Shown: positions 50,911 through 62,122 of the stretch, piece after piece
Layout of the letters: the number at the start of each line of letters is the position of its first letter
Position numbering within the stretch: position 1 is the first letter of the stretch
NCBI GenBank assembly: GCA_032433765.1
Contig: JAVIAB010000008.1
Location: forward strand, 46,496,606 to 46,560,605
Reading direction: 5' to 3'
Length of the DNA stretch: 64,000 nt
Origin: Megaustenia siamemsis
Lineage: Eukaryota > Mollusca > Gastropoda > Stylommatophora > Ariophantidae
Notes under the pieces: generated by a model
Told to the model about the DNA's origin: nothing
The model's input: the letters and a program-made list of their open reading frames with translations, nothing else
Databases searched by the model: none
Position numbers and translations under genes: made by a program

Positions 50911-51304
50911 ATGGAAGAAAAGAGACAATTTTTTCCAAAAATGATTTTGTCACTTCGTCTCAAAAATTTCCTCTCTGCCTTTCCCTTATTCTTTTGTCTT
51001 CGAGCTTTCCTGCTGTCCGTTCCAGTCCCAGATCACCTTCTCTATGTGAATATAAACGAAGTAAGTCTTTATTGTTCTTTGTCTCACTTCTCATTCATTT
51101 CTTGTTTATACTTTATCGCAATATTTCTTTCTTTGATTTGTTATCACTCCATGTTATATCAGAGTTTTTATTCCCAAACACACAAATCTTTATTTTTTAC
51201 TACAGATCTTGAACATTGTCCATGATTTACATCATTCAGATTTCATGAAAAAAACGACTCGATATAACTCACTGGAACTCTTCAAAATTCAGGAAGGTTT
51301 TAAG
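50911..51304 (+). CDS. Possible first two exons of a second secreted-protein gene
   Basis: Exon A 50911-51060 ends at GTAAGT in phase 0. Exon B 51206-51304 follows a strong pyrimidine tract and TACTACAG, and ends AAG before GTAACT, also phase 0. Exon A has a hydrophobic start after an inner ATG at 50941 (MILSLRLKNFLSAFPLFFCL), which could be a signal peptide. Exon B reads ILNIVHDLHHSDFMKKTTRY. No later exon was found and no family recognised. The intervening intron contains a dispersed repeat, and the upstream side is the TA palindrome, so this may be chance. Confidence 0.3.
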
Positions 51305-52169
51305 GTAACTTATTTTTCAAGCACTGATGACTACTTTCATCCTAAAGTTCGTGTTCTTCACTTCTTCTTTCGCCATCTCTCAATACGCTCTCTGGTTTAA
51401 CTGCCAGTTCTTGTATCTTAACCACTTTTGTGAAACGTTATTCCGTGACTGACAGACTCCCTTTTATTATATTGAACTCCGTCGAAAGTCTTTCTCTAAA
51501 AACGGTGTCCATGTCTTGGTTCACATTGTTCATTTAAAAAAAAAATCATATACGTCTGTACAGAAAGCACAAATGAATATTTTGTATATCAGAGGCGTGT
51601 GCAGGGTGAAAATTAGGTTGGGTCTAACAAACAATTTTCGAAAAAAAAAATGGTATTTATTCTGGCATGCACTTCCATTAAATATAATTAAGGAATTTAA
51701 CAAATGATAACATAATAAGACAAACTTTAATACAAAGTTGTTTTTTTTTTTTTTTTAAAGTTTATTGTAAAGAAATTAACTCCAGATTTGCTCCAGAGTG
51801 AGTTTACATTTATTTCACCCTAGCCATGTCATTGTTGACAGAGAAAATTCTGCTACGCCCCTGATTAACAAACCAATGATTAACAAATAACAGATTAACA
51901 AATCACTGATTAACAAATCACTGATTAACAAATGTATATCATGATGGTGCATGTGATAAATAATAGTCAAGACAAACTAAAGGTAAAAGCATGCAGATAT
52001 TGGTTTATCTTTGTGTTCGCTTGTTTGTGTATGTGTTAGGGTGTGCATTTCAAATCGATCAACTTAAAGAGTGTGCGTGTTTGAGGTAGTGCTTCATACA
52101 AATAATAAACCATATGACGTCATCAATGAATGGTAGATACATGCATTCAATTTCTGGTGGTACACAGTG
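51305..52169. other. No recognised gene
   Basis: Includes a short (AACAAATCACTGATT)n run near 51875-51930; otherwise nothing supported. Confidence 0.4.
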
Positions 52170-52722
52170 TTTTTCCCTGCACGAGTAGCGTTAAAATAGG
52201 TTGTATACAGTGGTTTTTCTATGCACGAGTAGCGTTAAAATAGGTTGATACACCGTGGTTTTCCCTGCACGAGTAGCGTTAAAATGGGTTGATACACAGT
52301 ATTTTTCCCTGCACGAGTAGCGTTAAAATAGGTTGATACACCGTGGTTTTCCCTGCACGAGTAGCGTTACAATAGGTTGTATACAGTGGTTTTTCTATGC
52401 ACGAGTAGCGTTAAAATAGGTTGATACACCGTGGTTTTCCCTGCACGAGTAGCGTTACAATAGGTTGTATACAGTGGTTTTTCTATGCACGAGTAGCGTT
52501 AAAATAGGTTGATACACAGTGTTTTCCCTGCACGAGTAGCGTTAAAATGGGTTGATACACAGTATTTTTCCCTGCACGAGTAGCGTTAAAATAGGTTGAT
52601 ACACATTGTTTTTCCCTGCACGAGTAGCGTTAAAATAGGTTGAAAAACAGTGTTTTTTCCTTGCACGAGCAGCATTAAAATAGGCGGATACACATCGGTT
52701 ATCTTTCATGTGTAGCGTTAAA
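52170..52722. repeat. 44-bp minisatellite, about 12 copies, with higher-order pattern
   Basis: The unit contains GCACGAGTAGCGTTAAAATA and TACACAGTG.TTTTCCCT. Variants (GTATACAGTGGTTTTTCTAT type) recur every third unit or so. Confidence 0.9.
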
Positions 52723-52794
52723 ATAGGTAGTGTAATATCTTTTTTACTGATTGCAATGTTGTCTTCAGCTGATCTGTTCTACATCTTACGCCGC

Positions 52795-52980
52795 ATGTAC
52801 TTTCACGAGTTTCCTCTTTCCTCTTTCAATTACTTTTCAGCATACAGAGTAGATTTAGTTGGCAGTTTTTGGCTCTTTTGTTGGCTTCTCTTATTGTTGT
52901 GTTTTCTATTGTTTCTAATATTCCCTTAATTTATTTTTCCCTTAATCTATTTTTTTCATGGTCGGTCCTTGTGTCATGGA
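52795..52980 (-). pseudogene. RTE-D LINE 3' fragment
   Basis: Antisense match (CAGCATACAGAGTAGATTTA, TTGGCTCTTTTGTTGGC, TTTTTCATGGTCGGTCC), ending where another LINE begins. Confidence 0.6.
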
Positions 52981-53226
52981 AGTGTAACATGGACAGTAGA
53001 ACAAGAAACGAATTGGAAGCCACAGAAATGTGGTTTAACAGAGGAATGTTGAGTATACCATGAGTGGTTAAGAGGGGTTGTGAGTGTGTTACAGAAGAGC
53101 CGAAGCAAAGAAAAAAAAAACATAAGCAACATCAGGAAGAAACAATCAACATTTTTTGGCAATGCATTGAGAGTAGAACAATTGAAGCATACTGTGACAA
53201 CAGGAAATATATAAGAAAGAATAGAT
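52981..53226 (+). pseudogene. RTE-A/G-like LINE 3' fragment
   Basis: Encodes TWTV, NELEATEMWFNRGMLSIP and, after a frameshift, NIRKKQSTFFGNA. It ends in a (GAAA)n run. Confidence 0.65.
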
Positions 53227-53227
53227 G

Positions 53228-53233
53228 GAACGA

Positions 53234-53273
<40 letters not shown>

Positions 53274-53292
53274 ATGAAAGAAAGAAAGAAAG
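53228..53292. repeat. (GAAA)n microsatellite
   Basis: AAAG run directly after the LINE fragment. Confidence 0.95.
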
Positions 53293-53293
53293 A

Positions 53294-53512
53294 GCCTCGT
53301 CACGTCACGCGGCGGAGTATGAGAAATATGGTGTTTTTTTTTTTTAATAGATCTTCGGCATATTATTTTTTGAGTAATATGGTCGGTATTATGTCAGTGC
53401 CGTATTTTTTTTTCAGAAAAGTCAGGTACCCATTTAAGGCTGGTGAACCTGGCAGCGGTCGATCTATTGTCCTAAGTAGTCCAGTCCTAAGCACTGCGCT
53501 ACCGCATTTCCC
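53294..53512 (-). mobile_element. SINE-1 copy, diverged
   Basis: Antisense tail, core (GTACCCATTTAAGGCTGGTG) and degraded head (GCACTGCGCTACCGC). Confidence 0.75.
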
Positions 53513-53536
53513 CAAAAAAATATTGCAGCATATGCC

Positions 53537-53765
53537 GAGGTCAGTCACCGAAGTCACCCTCCGAGGTCAACCAACAAGGTCAACCACCTAGGTCACTCAA
53601 CGAGGTCACCTACCGAGGTCAGTCACCAAGGTCATATGCCGAGGTCAGTCACCGAAGTCACCCTCCGAGGTCAACCAACAAGGTCAACCACCTAGGTCAC
53701 TCGACGAGGTCACCTACCGAGGTCAGTCACCAAGGTCATATGCCGAGGTCAACCACCGGTGTTAA
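53537..53765. repeat. 13-bp repeat with regular AGGTCA, in a roughly 105-bp higher-order unit
   Basis: AGGTCA recurs about every 13 bp (for example AGGTCAACCAACAAGGTCA). The block from GCCGAGGTCAGTCACCGAAG repeats after 105 bp. AGGTCA is the nuclear receptor half-site; a regulatory role is speculative. Confidence 0.85.
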
Positions 53766-53769
53766 CCCT

Positions 53770-54265
53770 GAGGTTAGCCACAGTGAGAGAAGATGATGAA
53801 AACAGTTAAAAGACAAAACGGCTTAAGCGAGTGACACGATAAGAAGTCAACAGCAAAATAGATAAACAATTGTAGAGGCAGATCACATAAGTCTCACTAG
53901 CTCTAGGTCTTCTGTGCATGTAACTAGTGCTATGTTCGAAGTGATAATGGTCTGTTCGTAATGCAACATTTGACTATTTATTGCATTTGTTCCTAAGTGC
54001 TTTCTTTCATCATCTAACGGTATTTGTATGTGTAAGTGTGTGATATAACCTCTTATTTCTTCTCTCTCTTTCTGTGTTCTACTTCTTCGACTTCTTCTTA
54101 TCCGCTTTATCTTGTTGTCATTCAAGTGGCTACAAAGTTGAGATACAAAGTTTAGTTCTCACTCTACTGGCAGCCTCAAAATTTGTATTCTTTATTTTCA
54201 TATCTGATAATAAATGTTAATCTTTGTATACTGAAATGAGATTTCTTCAAAGAATAGATAATGTG
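53770..54265. other. No recognised gene
   Basis: An 80-codon minus frame (54125-53883) has no recognised domain. Confidence 0.35.
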
Positions 54266-54269
54266 ACAA

Positions 54270-54545
54270 CAAAACGAAATTAGAAATGAAGATAAGAAGA
54301 AATTAGAGTGGGATTAATATCAGTTCTACATCCAGGGACAACAAATTTAAATAGTTTGGGCGCGTAACGTGGTCATCGGCAGACGTCATTCCACAAGAAG
54401 CATTAACAATAAAAACAATTAGATACAATATCAGAAGAAGTATAGGAAGACCCATGAAGAGTTACGACAAGCGAAATATATAAAGATATACAGAGGACCA
54501 CTTGTGAGGCGAACCAGAGAGCACTGTCACTGAATTCTCTCTCGA
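54270..54545 (+). pseudogene. RTE-D-like LINE fragment, diverged
   Basis: Broken frames spell IRNED, a YIQGQQ-like stretch, TRSSADVIPQEAL-like and YNIRRSIGRP, in the order of the RTE-D C-terminus. Confidence 0.5.
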
Positions 54546-54604
54546 TATAAAAAGGTAAAAAAATGACAGCGAACAAAACGATAATTTTGTATTTCCTTGT
54601 TTAA

Positions 54605-55068
54605 CCTACAAATAAGGATTGATTAATAGGTTAACCCTTACAACAGAGCTACAGTATAATGTGCAAGATATGGAGATGAAATGTAATCGTAAGATTTTGG
54701 GCACTTCTTACTTGGATCGTTTCATAAATTAAAAAAAAGTTCCCAAAAGGATACAACAAGAAATCTGAGTACATGAAGATCTATTGACTGATGTGATGAA
54801 AGGCAAAAAGATATGGCTTAGGTTACGTACCTCGATTATCTGGTCTAGCAAAGTCCATTCTGCAAGGAACTGTGAAAGAGGGGAGAAGAGAAGTAAGGCA
54901 GTAAAAGAGACGGGAAGATAACATCAAATATTAGAAAGGTCTCGACTTTGCAGGATACCAAAGAATGACTGAGGATGAAGATTTAAGAAGGTCGGCGGAA
55001 TCTGTCAGTGGCGCCCCAACAACCCCGAGGTTATGAAATACAGAAGAAGAAGAAGAAGAAGAAAAAAG
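54605..55068 (+). pseudogene. Decayed LINE C-terminus with (GAA)n tail
   Basis: Broken frames give RLSGLAKSILQGTVKEGRRE, EDNIK, EGRRNLSVAPQQPRGYE. This order (SSGLAKTILQGTV, WEDNIKEWTG, SVVPQRP) is common in animal LINE ends. Tail is (GAA)n at 55041-55065. Confidence 0.65.
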
Positions 55069-55489
55069 AGAAAAAGTTGTTGGGGTACGTGGACTGTGGT
55101 TGGGTTTTATGTTCGGCGGTTCAGTGGAGAGAAATGAACTATCAACGCACTCTTGATGCGGAATAGAAAGAACAATTAGGAGTGTTTTTACTACAATAAT
55201 CATTTGGAGCAAATAACATGTGTAAAACAACAAAAGACAAACAGAAAAGAATAATAAAACATAGACAAATGTGATATATCGTGAACTGTGTTTCTTCGTG
55301 CTGTAATGTGTTTGTTTACGTACTGTTCAAGCGAGCCTGTGTGATAACTCCAATGCTATTGTATGTTTACGTACTGTTCAAGCGATCCTGTATGATAACT
55401 CTTACGCTATTGTTTCTTTAAAATACGCGGTGGCTAGCACTTTCCTAACATGTGGAAATCTATAGTGGGTGGTTTCTCTTTTTTTTTCA
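55069..55489. repeat. Stretch with a two-copy 56-bp repeat
   Basis: TGTTTACGTACTGTTCAAGC is followed by similar flanks twice (about 55309-55415). Otherwise nothing recognised. Confidence 0.6.
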
Positions 55490-56000
55490 GTTCTTCATTT
55501 GCCTTTCAGCGTCGAGGGGAGGTATAATTTACGGTCTTTTGCTCCTATGTTTGCTTCTCCTGCTGCTATGTTTCCCATTATTTCTAATATTCGATCATTC
55601 CATCTTTTTTCATAGTAGGTCCTTAGGTCTGCTGTCTCGCAACAATCATTGAAGGCTCGTTGTGTAGTGTTTTGATCTTTCTGTCTTATCACGTTGCCAA
55701 ATCATCGTCTCTGTGTTGTTTTTTTAAAGGAATTTTCCTCGGTCTTTTCTGATGATATCTCTCAGGCTGTTTTCTGCCATTCGTCTAACTCATTTCACTG
55801 CTGTAGCTGTTATTCTTTTGTTTTTTATTATTCTGATCTTGAATCAAAGTATTCATGTTGACAGCACACCTTTGAGATGAAGATTGTATTGTAGTAATGA
55901 TCGTTTTGCTTCTAGGATTATTTTCTTGTTGGGAAGCAATGGTGATATTTCTCTGATGATTTGACAAACGTTGCTGCACACGTCACCGGCTGGTTCGTTA
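55490..56000 (-). pseudogene. RTE-D LINE 3' part
   Basis: The minus strand encodes EISPLLPNKKIILEAK-like, then a degraded RRMAENSLRDIIRK and LYLPSTLKGK. Frames are broken. Confidence 0.75.
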
Positions 56001-56164
56001 AAATACATTGTGAGTGACAACTGAATGTATTTCCAATCTTGTATTCCCCCCCCCCCCCCTTGTTCTCGATGCTAAAAATGTAAACTTGTCCTTGTACATT
56101 AAAATATTGTTTGATTGCTTTTATACAATTTATTAAACAAAAAACATGTGTTTTTTTCCTCCGG

Positions 56165-56462
56165 TTAATGTCAAATCTGTAAAAATCGTAGGAACAAAAC
56201 CCTGCCAAGAATATATAGAACAACAATTTAAATGGTTTGGCCACCTGGTCAGAATGAACCCTTACCAATCACCATCAAGGGCGTTCTTCTCGAGAATGCA
56301 TGGGAAAGACCAAGACCCAGAAAAAGATAGATAGATGAAGTAATAGAAACATGTAACAACAAAGGAAAATCACTAATTCAGACAGTTCGAGCAGCTCAAG
56401 AACGACAAATGATATAAACCACGACACCTTTTCGGTATCAGTAAGAAAGAGAAAAGAAGAAG
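56165..56462 (+). pseudogene. LINE 3' fragment
   Basis: Encodes CQEYIEQQFKWFGHLVRMNP then basic broken frames, ending in GAAAAGAAGAAG. Confidence 0.6.
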
Positions 56463-56707
56463 ATCAAATCTGTTTTGGCTTTTAAATAAGCAATGTTTTT
56501 TTTTTAAAGTTCACATGAACCACGTCATCCCACGACATAAAACATGAGAATTGTGGTAAACCTAGCCACTGGAGCTCTCGAGTAATTGCTTGTTCATGAT
56601 CGTTGTCGTCGACTACAAAATACAAATGTAAACAAACTAGTCTTCGATTACTTTAAAATATGCATCTTGAACCGTTAAGTCATACAGAGTTTCGGTTGCA
56701 TAATACA

Positions 56708-56772
56708 AGAAAGAGGGAGAGAGAGAGAGAAGAAAGGGAGAGAGAGGGAGAGAGAGAGAGAGAGAGAGAGTG
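56708..56772. repeat. (GA)n microsatellite
   Basis: GA run adjoining the left copy of the 564-bp direct repeat. Confidence 0.9.
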
Positions 56773-56775
56773 AGC

Positions 56776-57339
56776 CCTGTATACTTTAGCCACAAATTAA
56801 CAAACACCATGTCGCTATCAGGAATACAAAATAAATTGTTATAATTAAAAACATGTCATAGCTGATCATCTAATTCAATTATAAATACTCTACCACTGCT
56901 TGTAATTAACTAATCACTTCGCGTGTTAATGCGGGAATGTGTCATTATATATCATTTTAATTGGCTCTCATTTTTAAATCTTCAAAAACTGAAATGATGT
57001 TCCAAATAAAAAGGGACTATAATCTTTCTCAAAATAAACACTAATCTTTCTGGAATCACATTCAGGAACAAACTAAGCATTAAATGTTAGTATCACCGAC
57101 ATTTTAACTACACATCAAGTAAATGAAGTTAACGTTCTCTACATCAACCGTTGTGTGTTTATATTTGGACTAACCATTTGTTTGTGAAGACGGGCACGTC
57201 ACATAACCAAGCGAAACAAAACAAATAAACAGCTTCTGCTAAATGTGATATAAAATATAGATACGAAACGAATAGGGGAGAGTGGGGAGAAATGGACATG
57301 TGGGAGAATTGGACCCCCTCCTTTATCTCAAAAACTAAT
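56776..57339. repeat. Left copy of a 564-bp direct repeat flanking the RTE-C LINE
   Basis: Identical to 59041-59605 except for one extra A in the right copy. It includes an orphan left end of the pogo-like element (TA at 57273-57274, GGGGAGAGTGGGG from 57275). Confidence 0.95.
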
Positions 57340-59040
57340 CTTCTTCTTCTACCTTTTTAGCTCCCAGTGGAGCATAGGTCTTCAACAAACACTTTCCAAG
57401 TCGTTCTGTTTTTTTGCAATTCTTTTAAGATCATTCCATGTCTTCCCCATCATCTTCATCTCTGCTTCAATCTGTCTTCTCCAAGAATTCCTTGGTCTTC
57501 CTCTTTGTCTTTTCCCCTGGATTCCAAAAAAGGGCCTGTTGTGTAATACTCTCAGTTGGTTTCCGTAGTGTGTGTCCTATCCATCGCCATCGTCTTCGCT
57601 GTATTTCTTTATCCACTGGTATTTGACCAGTACATTTCCATAATTCCACGTTAGTGACTTTGTCCTGCCATTTCCATCCCTTTATTCTGCGCAAGCATCC
57701 ATTAATGAAAGTCTGTACCTTCGTGATTGTCAATTTTGTTATTCTCCATGTTTCACAGCCATATAATAGAACCGACTTAACATTGGAGTTGAAAATTTGT
57801 ATTTTTGTATTTAGCCTAATTTCTTTGGATTTCCATATGTTTCCCAGTGCAATGAAAGCTCCTCTTGCTTTTGATATCCTTATTTTGGTATCGTTTTCTG
57901 TTCCTCCCTCTTTATCTATATTACTGCCCAGATATATATAAGATTGTACGTCTAGTAGAGGTATTTCTCCTAGTTTTATTTGGTTATTGCCAACTGCATT
58001 AATTCTCATAATGTTGGTCTTATCTCTATTAATCTTTAGTCCTAGCTGTTGTGATCTCTCATCTAATATACTCATTTTATCTTGCATCTGTTGGTGGCTG
58101 TGTGATAGGAGAGCTATGTCATCAGCAAAGTCTAAATCATCAAGTTGTTTGGTCAGTGACCACTGGATCCCATTTCTGTTGTTTTGAGTTATTTTCATAA
58201 TCCAATCTATGGCCAGTAGAAAGAGAAATGGAGACAGAAGGCATCCTTGCCTTACTCCTGTTCTTATTTCAAATGCTTCTGTAAGCTGTCCTTCATGCAC
58301 CACACTACATTTTGTTCCTTCATACATTGTTTTTATCAGGTTAATAAACTTTATGGGGATTCCATAATGACTCAGCAACTTCCAAAGCATTCTTCTGTCT
58401 AAACTATCAAATGCCTTTTCGTAATCTATGAATCCAATATAAAGTGGGGATTTTAGTTCTAAACTTTGTTCAACTATTATACGTAGAGTAGTTATTTGAT
58501 CAGCACATGATCTGTTCTTCCTAAACCTGCTTGTTCATCTCTCAAGTGTTTCTCTATAGCCTCTTTTAGTCTCTCCAGAATGATTCTGCCTAATATTTTT
58601 CCTGGCACTGATAGTAGCATAATTCCCCTATAATTTGTGCACTCCTGTAAACTTCCTTTCTTTGGTAGTTTGATCATATAACCTTCTCTCCAGTCTTTAG
58701 GTATTTCTTCCCTCTCCCAAATTTTATCCAATAGATTATGTAACATCTTGGTAGAGGTGATAATATCTGCTTTGATGGCTTCCGAAGAATTTCATCTGGT
58801 CCTGTGGCTTTACCATCTTTTAATAGTTTGATGGCTTTCATTATTTCTTCTTTGCTTGGTTTTCCGCAGTTAACGTGTAATTCTTCTTCTGCTGGTAGTA
58901 TATCTGGAGGATTATTTGAGCCGGGTCTGTTCAAAAGTTCTTCAAAGTGCTCCTTCCATCTCTCCATTTGTTCCCTTATATTACTAAGCAGATTTCCTTT
59001 CTTATCTTTGATAAAGGTGTTGATCTGTTTGTATTTTCCA
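57340..59040 (-). pseudogene. RTE-C LINE, 5'-truncated, inserted in the pogo-like element
   Basis: The minus strand encodes most of a reverse transcriptase: NYRGIMLLSVPGKILGRIIL, IRTGVRQGCLLSPFLFLLAI, DLDFADDIALLSHSHQQMQ (catalytic FADD), YIYLGSNIDKEGG, VLLYGCETWRITKL and RRRWRWIGHTLRKP. The last 307 codons are open; upstream parts lie in other frames, so at least two frameshifts. No endonuclease domain remains. The 3' end has a short (GAA)n tail at 57340-57350. Confidence 0.9.
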
Positions 59041-59605
59041 CCTGTATACTTTAGCCACAAATTAACAAACACCATGTCGCTATCAGGAATACAAAATAAA
59101 TTGTTATAATTAAAAACATGTCATAGCTGATCATCTAATTCAATTATAAATACTCTACCACTGCTTGTAATTAACTAATCACTTCGCGTGTTAATGCGGG
59201 AATGTGTCATTATATATCATTTTAATTGGCTCTCATTTTTAAATCTTCAAAAACTGAAAATGATGTTCCAAATAAAAAGGGACTATAATCTTTCTCAAAA
59301 TAAACACTAATCTTTCTGGAATCACATTCAGGAACAAACTAAGCATTAAATGTTAGTATCACCGACATTTTAACTACACATCAAGTAAATGAAGTTAACG
59401 TTCTCTACATCAACCGTTGTGTGTTTATATTTGGACTAACCATTTGTTTGTGAAGACGGGCACGTCACATAACCAAGCGAAACAAAACAAATAAACAGCT
59501 TCTGCTAAATGTGATATAAAATATAGATACGAAACGAATAGGGGAGAGTGGGGAGAAATGGACATGTGGGAGAATTGGACCCCCTCCTTTATCTCAAAAA
59601 CTAAT
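59041..59605. repeat. Right copy of the 564-bp direct repeat
   Basis: Starts CCTGTATACTTTAGCCAC and ends AAAACTAAT. Its last 65 bp are the true left end of the pogo-like element. Confidence 0.95.
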
Positions 59606-59794
59606 GGTCCATATTAATTTGGACCATAATGAAAAAACACTAACAGTATGAGATCATTTCTAGGAACAACATCCGGTTTCTTTAAGCCCGCGTGAATTTT
59701 CACAATTCGTGATCATATTTTTAGCAAGGAAAAAGTTGGGACTTTGAAGTCACATTGCAAGCTAAATTTTTGTTGCTGTTTTTCTGACTGCACG

Positions 59795-60108
59795 GTAAGT
59801 TATTTTATATACAGAATTACTATTTTCCTACGTAAATAATGTTCTTTATGCCAAAAAATTATGAAATTTTAGAGTTTATGTGATTTTTTTCTATTTGAAT
59901 ATCTGTGGGGAGAAATGGACAATGGACCGTCATTGGACCATTTCTCCCCACACATGAAACGGTTTCAGTATTGCATTATACATTAATCACAAATTATTTA
60001 AAAATCTGTTTAAACAAAATCTGTTCAATTTGTTTAAACAATTGAAGAAATACATTGAAACTATATGAAACTTTCAATCTAAGCCTTTTTTATATGTTTT
60101 CTTTCCAG
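59795..60108 (+). other. Predicted 5' UTR intron of the transposase gene
   Basis: Donor CACG/GTAAGT at 59795 and acceptor TTTTCTTTCCAG ending at 60108, 7 bases before the ATG. The predicted intron contains an inverted pair of the end motif (59907-59949). Confidence 0.6.
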
Positions 60109-60115
60109 TCAAAAC

Positions 60116-62122
60116 ATGCCCCGTGTTTACCAGAGGAAAACAGATCAAGAAAAAGTACCAGAGTCCATTATGAGAGCTGCAGTCACTGCCGTTACAGATG
60201 GCATGCCTGTTAGACAAGCCTCCAGGGAATATGCAATAGCCCGTACAACACTGCTAAACAATATTAAAAAGTCAAAATTGTCGGTAATGAGACTCACTCC
60301 AAATTATCAGCACAGTCAGATTTTTAATCATGAGCAGGAAGAGAGTCTGGCCAATTATCTTGATAAGTGTTCCAAAATGTTTCACGGACTAACTCCAAAA
60401 AATGTTCGTACTCTTGCCTTTGAAATGGCAACATTAAATCGTTTGAAATGTCCACAAACGTGGAGTGAAAACTCAATGGCAGGTAGAGAATGGCTTTATG
60501 GCTTTCTGAGGCGACATCAAAAATTGTCAATAAGACAGCCAGAAGCAACATCATTGGCACGAGCAACTGCATTTAACAGACACAATGTTGCAACATTTTT
60601 TAAATTACTACAAGTCTCTTATACAACTCTGAATGTAAGTGGGGCTCAGATTTACAATCTTGATGAAACAGGTGTGACAACAGTACAAAATGTTCCTAGA
60701 GTCATTGCACCACGTGGTACCAAACAGGTTGGGCAAATTACATCAAGAGAGCGAGGTGAACTTGTCACAATGTGCTGCATTGTTTCTGCTACTGGAGACA
60801 GCTTGCCACCAGTGTTTGTGTTTCCAAGAAAATGTTTTAAACACTTTATGTTAAATGGAGCGCCTGAAGGCTCTTTAGGACTTACCCACTCTTCAGGCTG
60901 GATGACAAGTGAAAATTTTTTGAAAGTGGTTGAACATATTATAAAATGTGTTAGACCTTCAGAGACATATCCCATTATTGTGATTATGGATAATCACGAA
61001 AGTCATATTTCATTTCCCGCTCTGGAGTTGGCAAAGCAGAACAATATTCATGTCATCACTCTTCCACCACATACAAGCAACAAAATGCAACCATTGGATC
61101 GGACTGTCTTTGGACCCATGAAAGCAGCATTTAGCCATTTAGCAGATTCATGGATGATAAAGAATGTTGGAAACACCCTCTCCATCTATCAACTTGCAGA
61201 GCTTGGAGGTACCGCTTTTGTTAGGGCCTCTACCAAACAAAACATAATGTCTGGGTTCAAAGCTACTGGCATTTGGCCACTGGATCAAGATATTTTCAAT
61301 GCTGAAGATTTTCTACCTTCTGACATCACAGACAGGCCTCAGATTACAGAAGCACCAGTAACTATTTCAATTAAGTCTAATTTAGACATGACTGATAAAA
61401 GGGCCTCAATCAGTGGTACTTCAAACTCTCTGTATTCATTAACAACATATCCAGTGTCTCCAAATGATGATGCCCCGGCAGAAGTTGTAACAGCGTTTTC
61501 TCCTCCTGAATTATTTAAAGGATATCCTAAGGCTGCCCCTCGTAAGGAAAGCAATCGAGGAAGAAAACGTGGAAAAACAATGCTGGCGACATCATCTCCA
61601 GCAATGATGGAAATAAAAATGAAATGCAGATCAGAAAACACAAAGAATATTACTCTATCAAAAGCCAAGAAATCACTTTTTGTGCTTGAAAAAAATATCA
61701 GTGATTCTGATGATGATACTGACAATATACCATATGATGATGACACAGATTCTGACGTGTCTGATAATGGGCGTGATAGCGATGACGAAAACAACAATAT
61801 CAGAATGGATGGTGTAGAAAGTACAGACATAAATCTTGGTCTATATGTTGTGTGTGAGTTTGAGACAGGAAAGAGAACAAAATATTTAATTGGGAAAGTC
61901 ATGCAGCTTGAAGATGAAGATGGTGATGTAGAAATCAGCTTTTTAAGAAAAAGTGGGAAAATGTTTGCTAAGTTTTTTTGGCCTACTGTAGAAGATATAG
62001 GGACTGTTAAAATGAGTCAAATTAAAGCAATTTTACCACAACCTATTTGCTGCAAGGGTACAAAAAGAACAGAAAGCTATCTACGTTTCAAGATATCCTT
62101 TGATAACATACAATTGTATTAA
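60116..62122 (+). CDS. Pogo-like (Tigger/Jerky group) transposase, 668 aa, intact
   Basis: Residues about 10-55 form the N-terminal helix-turn-helix (AVTDGMPVRQASREYAIART). A second CENP-B-type DNA-binding region follows (about 70-140, EWLYGFLRRH). The DDE catalytic core has D183 (YNLDETG), D292 (IMDNHESH) and D328 (NKMQPLDRTVFGP), with 35 residues between the last two. A GRKRG-rich basic patch lies at 481-487 (likely nuclear import). An acidic Ser/Asp stretch lies at about 529-566. A compact C-terminal part at about 575-640 (LYVVCEFETGKRTKYLIGKV) may be a small beta-rich domain. No stops or frameshifts. AATAAA at 62290-62295 could end the transcript. Confidence 0.95.
   Translation: MPRVYQRKTDQEKVPESIMRAAVTAVTDGMPVRQASREYAIARTTLLNNIKKSKLSVMRLTPNYQHSQIFNHEQEESLANYLDKCSKMFHGLTPKNVRTLAFEMATLNRLKCPQTWSENSMAGREWLYGFLRRHQKLSIRQPEATSLARATAFNRHNVATFFKLLQVSYTTLNVSGAQIYNLDETGVTTVQNVPRVIAPRGTKQVGQITSRERGELVTMCCIVSATGDSLPPVFVFPRKCFKHFMLNGAPEGSLGLTHSSGWMTSENFLKVVEHIIKCVRPSETYPIIVIMDNHESHISFPALELAKQNNIHVITLPPHTSNKMQPLDRTVFGPMKAAFSHLADSWMIKNVGNTLSIYQLAELGGTAFVRASTKQNIMSGFKATGIWPLDQDIFNAEDFLPSDITDRPQITEAPVTISIKSNLDMTDKRASISGTSNSLYSLTTYPVSPNDDAPAEVVTAFSPPELFKGYPKAAPRKESNRGRKRGKTMLATSSPAMMEIKMKCRSENTKNITLSKAKKSLFVLEKNISDSDDDTDNIPYDDDTDSDVSDNGRDSDDENNNIRMDGVESTDINLGLYVVCEFETGKRTKYLIGKVMQLEDEDGDVEISFLRKSGKMFAKFFWPTVEDIGTVKMSQIKAILPQPICCKGTKRTESYLRFKISFDNIQLY

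Noticed and set aside
52735..52830. Possible third exon of the plus-strand candidate gene (acceptor GTTGTCTTCAG)
   Set aside because: The phase 0 frame runs into the RTE-D fragment and a stop, without a convincing donor.
53064..53591. 175-codon plus frame
   Set aside because: It runs through a LINE fragment, a (GAAA)n run, a SINE and the AGGTCA repeat, so it is a composite of repeats.
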